Part shown: piece by piece, positions 1-6,624 of the stretch | How the letters are laid out: every line of letters begins with the position of its first letter | Numbering within the stretch: position 1 is the stretch's first letter | Source of the DNA: an uncultured Amphritea sp. | GTDB lineage: Bacteria > Pseudomonadota > Gammaproteobacteria > Pseudomonadales > Balneatricaceae | Assembly (NCBI RefSeq): GCF_937127095.1 | Contig: NZ_CAKZLP010000008.1 | Span: 62,001-126,000 of the forward strand | Direction: 5' to 3' | Length of the DNA stretch: 64,000 bases | Translations under genes and position numbers: made by a program | Notes under the pieces: generated by a model | The model's database searches: none | Seen by the model: only the letters and a program-made list of their open reading frames with translations | What the model was told of the DNA's origin: nothing

Positions 1-255
1 CTCGCTAACCGCTGGCTGCTGTTCCGGTTCGTTGTTCTCAGCGGTTGATGCAGCCTGGGCCGATTCAGCCGTAGTTGATGCCGCTGTGCCCAGATCGCCG
101 AGCATCCCCAGATCAATCTCGATCCCCTGTTCGCCCTGTGCCCGGGCGCCGCCCAGTGTGAGGTGGGTCATCAACAGGATGGCGCTAAGGTGAAGTAGAA
201 TCGCAGCGATAATCGCAACGCAGCGGTGACGCAGTAAGATTATTCCGCTTTTCAT
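1..255 (-). CDS. tonB: TonB-like energy transducer, N-terminal part (runs off window)
   Basis: The open frame begins with ATG at 255 and continues past base 1, so only about 85 residues are visible. It shows a short cationic start, a hydrophobic segment at about residues 12-35, and then a Gln/Glu/Ala-rich stretch that begins to look like the extended periplasmic linker of TonB. The start overlaps the stop of the upstream exbD by four bases (ATGA). Position after exbB-exbD-exbD is the main argument for TonB, which transmits proton-motive-force energy from the ExbB/ExbD motor to outer-membrane receptors. The C-terminal domain that would prove it lies outside the window. It could instead be a TolA-like protein. 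Confidence 0.7.
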   Translation of the reverse strand, partial: MKSGIILLRHRCVAIIAAILLHLSAILLMTHLTLGGARAQGEQGIEIDLGMLGDLGTAASTTAESAQAASTAENNEPEQQPAVSE

Positions 256-674
256 CCTTCCTGCTTCCGGGTGATCAGTGAGACATGGGTTAAGCCTGCT
301 GCTTTAATGTTGCGCAGGATCTCCTGCAGTGTCTGCGCCTCCAGGCTGGCATCCGCTTTGATATGGACCCTGAAACTATTGGCGTCCTTAGTCTGATCAA
401 CTTTGCTGCTCAGGCTTTGGCTAAGTTCATTGATGCTGAGCTGCCTGCCATCGATAAACAGTGTTCCGGTGGCGCTAACCAGCAGTTCAACTGAGCCGCT
501 ATCGTCCAGATTAGGCGCTATAACAGACCCCGGAAGCTCTATTGGGACTGCATCTGATGGCTGAACCTGGCCCGCAATCATGAAGAAAATCAGCATCAGA
601 AAGACAACGTTGATAAGCGGGATCATGTTGTCATCATTTTGTGGCCGTCGTTTGACGACGTCAGTGGTCAGCAT
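252..674 (-). CDS. exbD: ExbD-family biopolymer transport protein, Asn variant
   Basis: A 140-residue protein with one membrane segment at about residues 18-37 and a periplasmic domain, the usual ExbD/TolR length and architecture. ExbD works with the ExbB channel to couple proton flow to TonB. The family's conserved membrane aspartate (Asp25 in E. coli ExbD, in a PLIDVV motif) is asparagine here (PLINVV, Asn22, codon at 609-611). The second exbD next door keeps the aspartate. The start codon shares one base with the stop of that upstream exbD, so the two are translationally coupled. The copy may act as a non-protonatable partner in a mixed ExbD dimer. That role is inference. Confidence 0.88.
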   Translation of the reverse strand: MLTTDVVKRRPQNDDNMIPLINVVFLMLIFFMIAGQVQPSDAVPIELPGSVIAPNLDDSGSVELLVSATGTLFIDGRQLSINELSQSLSSKVDQTKDANSFRVHIKADASLEAQTLQEILRNIKAAGLTHVSLITRKQEG

Positions 675-1081
675 CAGGGCATCACTCCTGTCAGGGACAC
701 GTTAAGGGCGCCGGCTCGTTTGAAGTTATCCAGCAGTGTCAGCATTGACTGAGTGGACACCTGCGGTTCCACATCGAGGGCAAAGATGGTGTGCGGATTG
801 CGCATGATTAGGTCGGTCAAAGCAGACCGGTCTGACAGGTCGTAGCGTTGCCCGGCGGCGCTGAATGCCGTCCCTCCTGCGTGCAGGGTGATCAGCAGCA
901 CATCATCGGATGATTCTGCAGCCTGGGTGGCGGCTGGCAGGTTGATCTGTTTGAGTTTTATAAAGCTGGACGAGAGCATAAAAAACAGCAGCAGGATAAA
1001 CACCACATCAATCAGCGGCGTCAGACTGATCGCTTGTCTGCGCTGTACCCGGCTAAGATCAGGCAGCATGAACGGCCTCAC
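674..1081 (-). CDS. exbD: ExbD-family biopolymer transport protein, Asp variant
   Basis: A 135-residue ExbD/TolR family protein: short cytoplasmic N-terminus, one membrane helix at about 20-40 containing the conserved PLIDVVF motif (Asp25), then a periplasmic domain. Asp25 is the residue thought to carry protons in the ExbB-ExbD motor. The gene starts inside the 3' end of exbB (23-base overlap; an internal ATG at 1069 would shorten this to 11 bases) and ends at the start of the second exbD, so all are one operon. With two exbD genes, the locus resembles TonB2-type systems that drive uptake of siderophores, haem or other large ligands. Confidence 0.9.
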   Translation of the reverse strand: MRPFMLPDLSRVQRRQAISLTPLIDVVFILLLFFMLSSSFIKLKQINLPAATQAAESSDDVLLITLHAGGTAFSAAGQRYDLSDRSALTDLIMRNPHTIFALDVEPQVSTQSMLTLLDNFKRAGALNVSLTGVMP

Positions 1082-2042
1082 TTTCCCGGACGGTTTTATC
1101 TTTGCCGGTCATACCTGCGCTGGGCGCATCTTCGACGGACGTATCTTTAAGGGTTGAAACGCTGCTCCGGGTTTGCTGGGTGAACACCTGGGTGACGGCA
1201 TCGTTCATCAAACTGGCGATGCGCTCTACTTTTCTGTCCAGCGCGTTAAATGCGGCAACAACCGGGATCGCCACGGCCAGACCAACGGCGGTGGTTAACA
1301 GTGCTTGCCAGATCCCCCCGGAGAGCACCGCCGGGTCAACCTGACTGCCCGCCGCTTCCATCTGCTGGAAGGCACTTATCATCCCTAAAACCGTCCCCAT
1401 CAGCCCCAGTAACGGACTTAAGTTGGCAATGACCTCTAACGGGCGAAGTAATGAACGAAACTGATTTAGCTGATGGGTTGCTTTGCGGCTTAACTCTTTT
1501 TGCAACAGGTCCGGGTCTTGTTTTTGGCGGATGCCAGTCATCGCCATAGACACCAGCGCGGATACTGGGCGTGTGGCTATCAAAGCATTGGAAGCTTTGT
1601 CCGCCTGACCCAGGCTCCAGTAGTGCAGCGCCTGTTCAACATCGTTGGTGCTCTCCGCTCTGTGCAGAGCAAACTGCCACAGTTTTATCAGGATGATGCT
1701 CAGGGAAAAGATGGACATGCCCGCGAGAATCCAGACAACCGGTCCGCCAATATCCAGTAACGATTGAATCTGGTCGATGCTATCCGCCAGCGGAAGGTCG
1801 AAAAAATGATTAGTTATATCTGAGTTACCTGTTTCAGACAGATTAGACCGGAGGTCGGGCGTCAGCAGCGTCTGGGTATCATCAGACAGATCAGAGGCAA
1901 AGTCGGGGAAGTCGGTTAGTTGCTCATCAGAGGGAGCATCCTTCGGCTCAGACAACTCAGTTGCAGAGAATGTGGGTTGTGCAACCTCTGTCGGAACCGT
2001 TGCAGTTGAACTCTGTTCTGCAGGAGTGATTGTAGTAGCCAA
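1059..2042 (-). CDS. exbB: ExbB/TolQ/MotA-family proton channel with long acidic N-terminal extension
   Basis: A 327-residue member of the MotA/TolQ/ExbB channel family. Three membrane segments are visible at about 101-121, 205-225 and 245-268, with the family's LSPLLGLMGTVLGM stretch at the second. ExbB forms the inner-membrane pentamer through which protons drive ExbD and TonB. The first 95 residues are a Thr/Ser/Asp/Glu-rich extension before the first helix, which E. coli ExbB lacks. It has no clear signal-peptide core, so its side of the membrane is uncertain. It is the first gene of the minus-strand operon and sits behind Fur-like sites, which suggests iron repression. Confidence 0.9.
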   Translation of the reverse strand: MATTITPAEQSSTATVPTEVAQPTFSATELSEPKDAPSDEQLTDFPDFASDLSDDTQTLLTPDLRSNLSETGNSDITNHFFDLPLADSIDQIQSLLDIGGPVVWILAGMSIFSLSIILIKLWQFALHRAESTNDVEQALHYWSLGQADKASNALIATRPVSALVSMAMTGIRQKQDPDLLQKELSRKATHQLNQFRSLLRPLEVIANLSPLLGLMGTVLGMISAFQQMEAAGSQVDPAVLSGGIWQALLTTAVGLAVAIPVVAAFNALDRKVERIASLMNDAVTQVFTQQTRSSVSTLKDTSVEDAPSAGMTGKDKTVRESEAVHAA

Positions 2043-2548
2043 AACGTAACCTCATTGTTTAAAAAATATCCAGTAAATCGTTGCCGGCCCCTGATCTTTT
2101 AACGGATCGCTTTTGGGCAGTTGTTACCGACCTGTCTGATGAGGTTGTATGCTAATTATTTTTAGATGCGAATGCAAACGATTCTCAAATACAAAATTAA
2201 ATAATTCTCATTATGTTTGTGGGCGGTGCTTTGAGCTCTTAGTTGCTTATCCGTAGTGAAATGCGTTGGGGTCAGAAGCTTGCGATTTTTCCGGGAATAG
2301 CGGGTGGATAGGGATTTGCGCGTTTGGCTGAGCTATAACAATTGCTGTTATTAGCGCTGCCTGTCACAATCTATGCTCTTCGGTGTGGTTTTACTTTCTG
2401 CTGTTTAACCTGAGTGTGTTCGAAGTGCTTTGAACAGTAGATGACATCGTTTTGATAAGGCTTCGCGGCTCCGCCACAAGCGCTATATTTTCATAAATAT
2501 CAGTCGGTTGCGGGTAACTGATTTTGTTCAAAGGGATATTGCATCATT
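2043..2548. other. Intergenic region between divergent exbB and ynbB-like genes
   Basis: About 500 bases with no convincing gene. It must hold divergent promoters for the TonB operon (leftward) and the lipid cluster (rightward). The left third is AT-rich and carries the Fur-like sites listed separately. A short GC-rich imperfect palindrome at 2459-2475 (GGC-TCC-GCC type) resembles a single unit of the hairpin arrays near 14.6 and 15.6 kb. Nothing else was recognised. Confidence 0.5.
2173..2210 (-). promoter_or_regulatory. Pair of Fur-box-like sites upstream of exbB
   Basis: Two AT-rich sites resemble the 7-1-7 Fur consensus (TGATAAT-N-ATTATCA). At 2173-2187 the sequence is TGCAAAC-G-ATTCTCA. 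At 2196-2210 the right half ATTCTCA matches in six of seven bases and the left half is weak. The sites lie 130-170 bases upstream of the exbB start, a sensible place for iron-dependent repression of a TonB module. The match is by eye only. Confidence 0.5.
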
Positions 2549-3481
2549 ATGTTTGGCGTTCCGATTAACTCGTTTTATCTGATCCTGTTGGTGATTATTC
2601 TGCTGATCAGCGGCAGCCTGATCAGTTCCCGCATTGAGCGGCAGCATCCTGATAAAGATTACACCGAGCTGCGACAGCGGGTGCAGTCCTGGTGGCTGAT
2701 GATCGGTATTCTGTTTGCTGCGTTGCTGTTTAACCAGACCCTGGCGGTGGTGTTTTTCGGCTTCCTCAGTTTTCTCGCCCTCAAAGAGTTTCTTTCGATT
2801 GTGCCAACCCGACAAACTGATCGTCGGGTAATCTTCTGGGCGTATCTGTCAATTCCTGTGCAGTACTACTGGGTGGCCATTGGCTGGTACGGCATGTTTA
2901 TTATCTTTATTCCGGTGTATATCTTCTTACTGCTGCCGGTGCGGATGGTATTGCTGGGTGAAACCCGGGGCTTTATCCGCTCAGCGGGTATCCTGCACTG
3001 GGCAACCATGCTGACGGTCTTTTGTATCAGTCATATCGCTTATCTGCTGGTCTTGCCTGTGAAGAATGAAGCCGCAGGTTATATCGGCCCGGTACTGTTT
3101 CTGCTGTTTATGACCCAGTTCAACGATGTCTGTCAGTATATCTGGGGCAAAAAACTGGGGCGGCATAAGATTATTCCCAGGGTCAGCCCGAACAAAACCT
3201 GGGAAGGGTTTCTCGGCGGTGTTGCTTCCATTACCTTGCTGGGGGGGCTGACGGCGCCGTTGCTGACGCCGTTAAACTGGTGGCAGGGGTTGATTGCCGG
3301 ATTGCTGATCAGTGTCAGTGGCTTCTTCGGTGATGTGGTGATCTCTTCGGTTAAGCGGGATCTGCAGATTAAAGACACCGGTAGCCTGATTCCTGGCCAT
3401 GGCGGTATTCTGGATCGGATGGATAGTCTGATTTTTACAGCGCCGCTATTTTTTCATTTTCTGTTTTATAGCTACTATTGA
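2549..3481 (+). CDS. ynbB: CdsA-like phosphatidate cytidylyltransferase (YnbB-like)
   Basis: A 310-residue polytopic membrane protein (about eight hydrophobic segments) that ends with the CDP-diglyceride synthetase signature: SVKRDLQIKD, then PGHGGILDRMDS at about residues 286-300. The family makes CDP-diacylglycerol from phosphatidic acid and CTP. The housekeeping cdsA is elsewhere in the window (26.4 kb), so this is a dedicated paralogue. Length (E. coli YnbB is close to 300 residues) and neighbours (acyltransferase, CDP-alcohol transferase, PAP2/phosphatase fusion, hydrolase/methyltransferase fusion) match the ynb operon of E. coli, whose product is not established. ATG at 2549 gives a natural hydrophobic N-terminus. 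Confidence 0.88.
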   Translation: MFGVPINSFYLILLVIILLISGSLISSRIERQHPDKDYTELRQRVQSWWLMIGILFAALLFNQTLAVVFFGFLSFLALKEFLSIVPTRQTDRRVIFWAYLSIPVQYYWVAIGWYGMFIIFIPVYIFLLLPVRMVLLGETRGFIRSAGILHWATMLTVFCISHIAYLLVLPVKNEAAGYIGPVLFLLFMTQFNDVCQYIWGKKLGRHKIIPRVSPNKTWEGFLGGVASITLLGGLTAPLLTPLNWWQGLIAGLLISVSGFFGDVVISSVKRDLQIKDTGSLIPGHGGILDRMDSLIFTAPLFFHFLFYSYY

Positions 3482-3498
3482 TCGGCGGAGCTAATCCC

Positions 3499-4164
3499 AT
3501 GGATAGACTGATTAAAGTGCTGTTTTTTGCTCTGCTGGTAAAACCGGTGGTGCTGTTGTTGCTGGGGTTGAATGTCCGCGGCAGGAATAACCTGCCGGAT
3601 AGCGGCCCCGCTATTGTGATCGCTAACCATAACAGCCATCTGGATACGCTGGTGTTACTTAGCCTGTTTCCATTGTCGATGATCCATAAAGTACGTCCGG
3701 TGGCCGCAGCCGATTATTTTCTCGGTAATGGTGGTTTTCTGGCCTGGGTCGCCCTGAAATGTTTCGGTATTATACCGCTGGATCGCAGTGGTGGTGCCGA
3801 CCGCGAGGTGTTGTTCAGTGGCTGCACCCGGGCGTTGGCGAATGGAGAGATTCTGGTGCTGTTTCCGGAAGGCAGTCGGGGTAAGCCGGAACAGCTGAGT
3901 CGTCTGAAGAAAGGTGTTTATTATCTCATTAAAGAACGCGCAGACATTCCTGTCGTGCCAACTATGTTGCATGGTCTTGGCCGGGCGCTGCCCAAAGGTG
4001 AAGCGCTGCTGGTGCCCTTTAACTGTGACGTGGTGATCGGTGAAAATCTGACTGACCGGGAGAGTGCCGCCGGATTTATGAACTCGGCGACAGCGTCCTT
4101 CAAACAGTTATCCGGCTATTGCCTGACGCTGTCGGCATCTGATTCGGTTGATGAGGCTCTTTAA
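3499..4164 (+). CDS. PlsC-type 1-acylglycerol-3-phosphate acyltransferase
   Basis: A 221-residue acyltransferase with motif I HNSHLD (H-x4-D, about residues 44-49) and motif III FPEGSRG (about 122-128), the catalytic and glycerol-phosphate-binding motifs of the PlsC family. One or two N-terminal membrane segments are visible. I chose the ATG at 3499 because a GGAG lies eight bases upstream. A TTG at 3478 would overlap the preceding stop. The gene follows the CdsA-like gene by 17 bases, so the two would make and activate phosphatidic acid in sequence. Its end overlaps the end of the convergent CDP-alcohol transferase gene by four bases. To my knowledge E. coli ynbABCD has no such acyltransferase. 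Confidence 0.85.
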   Translation: MDRLIKVLFFALLVKPVVLLLLGLNVRGRNNLPDSGPAIVIANHNSHLDTLVLLSLFPLSMIHKVRPVAAADYFLGNGGFLAWVALKCFGIIPLDRSGGADREVLFSGCTRALANGEILVLFPEGSRGKPEQLSRLKKGVYYLIKERADIPVVPTMLHGLGRALPKGEALLVPFNCDVVIGENLTDRESAAGFMNSATASFKQLSGYCLTLSASDSVDEAL

Positions 4165-4802
4165 TCGGACCCGGTGGCCGCTTTGTCTGAAACCTCACGC
4201 AGGGCTGATTTGGCGCGGTTAATAATGGTGACCGCCAGCAAAACGATAATCAGCAGTAACACCGCGCTACTCCATATTCCCGGGTTAACGCCCAGGGCAT
4301 AGAGAAACCCCAGCAGACCAAAAAACAGTGCCCGGTCACTCTTACCGGAGGGGCCGTCATAGCGGCGGCTGGCACCGATCTGCACAGCAACAACGCCGAT
4401 CATCTCGCTCATTACCGCGAGCAGTGTCAGGATAACCAGCAGCGGAATGTTGATGCCCGGCAGCGCGGTAAACGCCAGAAACAGGGCGCTGTCGGACACA
4501 ACATCGCCCATCTCATTGAGAATGGCCCCTTTCGGGGTCGACATATCATGTTCGCGGGCGAGCATGCCGTCGATATTATTCAGCGCCATGCGGATAAACA
4601 TCCATACCGGCACCGACAGCCAGATGAGTGGTGATAGATTCAGTAGCGGCGAACCAAAATAGAGTGCGACTGCCAGCGCAACGGAACCTGCCAGTGCCGC
4701 AATAGTGACCTGATTCGCGCTAATGCCAGCGGCTGCCAGGCGTTGCGTGATCGGGCGGAGAATATCGGAGAACGCACTTTTAAGCTGATAAACACTGGGC
4801 AT
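4161..4802 (-). CDS. ynbA: CDP-alcohol phosphatidyltransferase family protein (YnbA-like)
   Basis: A 213-residue membrane protein with the CDP-alcohol phosphatidyltransferase signature at residues 75-100. The canonical form is D-x2-DG-x2-AR-x8-G-x3-D-x3-D. Here it reads N75-x2-D78-G-x2-A82-R83-x8-G92-x3-N96-x3-D100, so the first and third aspartates are asparagine, while the second and the catalytic fourth remain. The family transfers a phosphatidyl group from CDP-DAG to an alcohol or alcohol phosphate. The acceptor cannot be read from the sequence. The Asn pattern may be a property of the YnbA subfamily rather than a loss. It is the last gene of the minus-strand arm of the cluster. Confidence 0.85.
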   Translation of the reverse strand: MPSVYQLKSAFSDILRPITQRLAAAGISANQVTIAALAGSVALAVALYFGSPLLNLSPLIWLSVPVWMFIRMALNNIDGMLAREHDMSTPKGAILNEMGDVVSDSALFLAFTALPGINIPLLVILTLLAVMSEMIGVVAVQIGASRRYDGPSGKSDRALFFGLLGFLYALGVNPGIWSSAVLLLIIVLLAVTIINRAKSALREVSDKAATGSD

Positions 4803-4814
4803 GAATAAATCCTT

Positions 4815-5279
4815 TTAACAAGCGGCGCTGATTAAGCACAGAACCAGACTGAGTAGGGTCAGCAGCGATTGTACTATAGCCAGCCAGCACTGCCGAAAGA
4901 ATAGTTTTCTGATGCCCTGTAGGCGGTCACTCATTGTGACGGTTGTCAGTGAATCGGCTTTCGCCGGAAACAGGAACCGGAGTCCCTGATCAAAGGATTG
5001 CGCACCATGTTTGAGTAAGACTGGCATTAGTTTTCTATCAAGAGAGACTCGCCAGAAGTAATAACTTTGCAGCAGCGCAATGAATATACCGGCGAAAGCG
5101 ATCAACCTGACCAGAAGCGAGCCGCCGAAAATAATCAACAGGCCACATATGCCTGCCAGCACCGCAGAGATAAAACCAAGCGCATGTGTGGATGACAGGG
5201 CCGCCAGCAGCACCTCTGCTTTCACCTCCTCAGGTTTTTCGGCCAGCACCGTTGCGGTTGGGGATTGGTTAGTGATCAT
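4815..5279 (-). CDS. Unknown small membrane protein in ynb-like cluster
   Basis: A 154-residue protein I do not recognise. It has hydrophobic segments at about 33-53, 57-76 and 131-152, with a soluble basic stretch between (about 78-130). The gene overlaps the end of the ynbD-like gene by 11 bases and is followed after 12 bases by the ynbA-like gene, so it is surely part of the same transcript and probably acts in the same membrane lipid pathway. It could be a scaffold or accessory subunit of the phosphatidyltransferase. No catalytic motif is visible. To my knowledge it has no equivalent in the E. coli ynb operon. Confidence 0.7.
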   Translation of the reverse strand: MITNQSPTATVLAEKPEEVKAEVLLAALSSTHALGFISAVLAGICGLLIIFGGSLLVRLIAFAGIFIALLQSYYFWRVSLDRKLMPVLLKHGAQSFDQGLRFLFPAKADSLTTVTMSDRLQGIRKLFFRQCWLAIVQSLLTLLSLVLCLISAAC

Positions 5280-6612
5280 TATCGATCTCCATTGTCGGCC
5301 TGCTGATCTTATGGAGTAGTGCCCGATGATCTTCGTGGAGGATGCAGTCGGGCCTGACCTGAGTGATCATGTCCACAGCCTGCCCGACTGAGCAGGCTTT
5401 ATGGCTGTATAGCAGCCAGCCAGCCACCACCAGTGCACTGCGTGATAATCCCAGTGCGCAATGCACCAGCACCGTTTTCTTTTTCTCAACCAGGCAATTG
5501 AGTGTCTGAATCGCTGTCCACAGTGTTGCCTCATCGGGGATCGCCAGGTCGATCATCGGTATGCGGTATGTATGGTTGCAACGATAGCTCAGCGGCCGCA
5601 TCTCGGCGGTTAGGTTCAGGTGTAAACTGGCGCCGCTGGTTTGTAATTCCTCCCTGCCGGGTACTTTACTCAACCAGACTCCGTCGGTGACTTTTACACA
5701 CCCCTGTCGGTGTCTGCTGAGCAACCGGGCGCTGAGATGGGCGCCGAGCAGGTAGGGGGTCAATAGTATCAATGCCGGCAGCGACATCTTTTGATTATCA
5801 TATTGAAAAACCGAGATGCCTAAGCCCCAATAGGCCAGCGCCATCAGGGCTGTTGCCGTGGCTGGCCACAACAATAACCAGCCCCAACTGCCGATAAAAA
5901 TAGCGCTGAGGCTCAGAATCAGGGTGGCGAAACAATAATAGCCGGCCAGTTTGCTCTTCCGCTGTGCTGTCCAGCGCCAGTGATGAGCAACCGGGGGAAT
6001 CAGGTACATCACCACTAGCGCAACGATAAGTCCCCCAATCACATCAATGACGTGGTGTTGCCAGGTGGTCAGTACTGAGATGCCGATTAACAGCATCCAG
6101 CTATGCATTAACAAGCGCGGCAGTAAGCCCCTGAGGTGTTGGCTGAAGGTGTACCAGATTAGTACCAGTAAGCTGATATGCAGAGAGGGTGCCTGATTGT
6201 AGGGCTTATCGAAGCCGGTTAGCAGATTAAATAATTCACCATAGAGTCCATCGGTGGGTGGACGGACAAAGGTGAACTCCAGCGGAAACAGCAGAAAACA
6301 GATAACGGAAACAGCGGTAGCGGTTAGCAAGCGCAGTGCATGGCGGTCAAGCTCGGCTTTGCTGGTGCAGAGAAACAGTGAGATGCCATACAACAGGTCG
6401 ATGGACATATAGGGAATGATAGTCCAGTCCCAGAAGGGGATCTGTGTCTCCCAGGCAAAGACATACTGCCCAACATCGCTGCGGCCCGCCGTAAACGTAT
6501 TGGCAAAACCGTAGCTGATAAAAAATGCTGGCCCGAGAAAGGCCAGCCAGATTAACGCTCTGAGCCAGGGGCGTGGCGGTTGATCACCGAGCATGACGGA
6601 TTCAGTATTCAT
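5269..6612 (-). CDS. ynbD: PAP2-superfamily / dual-specificity phosphatase fusion (YnbD-like)
   Basis: A 447-residue fusion. The N-terminal half is a polytopic PAP2-type domain with PSLH (142-145) and HHVID (186-190), matching the second and third phosphatase motifs and resembling inositol-phosphoceramide synthase-like members. The C-terminal part is a dual-specificity phosphatase with the P-loop HCALGLSRS (384-392: Cys385, Arg391) and the general-acid region near IPMIDLAIPDE. Length agrees with E. coli YnbD (about 430). Such a pair could dephosphorylate a phosphatidyl-alcohol phosphate made by the neighbouring transferase, as PTPMT1-type enzymes do for phosphatidylglycerophosphate. The substrate is not known. 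It is separated from the upstream ynbC-like gene by 12 bases. Confidence 0.87.
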   Translation of the reverse strand: MNTESVMLGDQPPRPWLRALIWLAFLGPAFFISYGFANTFTAGRSDVGQYVFAWETQIPFWDWTIIPYMSIDLLYGISLFLCTSKAELDRHALRLLTATAVSVICFLLFPLEFTFVRPPTDGLYGELFNLLTGFDKPYNQAPSLHISLLVLIWYTFSQHLRGLLPRLLMHSWMLLIGISVLTTWQHHVIDVIGGLIVALVVMYLIPPVAHHWRWTAQRKSKLAGYYCFATLILSLSAIFIGSWGWLLLWPATATALMALAYWGLGISVFQYDNQKMSLPALILLTPYLLGAHLSARLLSRHRQGCVKVTDGVWLSKVPGREELQTSGASLHLNLTAEMRPLSYRCNHTYRIPMIDLAIPDEATLWTAIQTLNCLVEKKKTVLVHCALGLSRSALVVAGWLLYSHKACSVGQAVDMITQVRPDCILHEDHRALLHKISRPTMEIDNDH

Positions 6613-6624
6613 CGCTGCTTCCGC

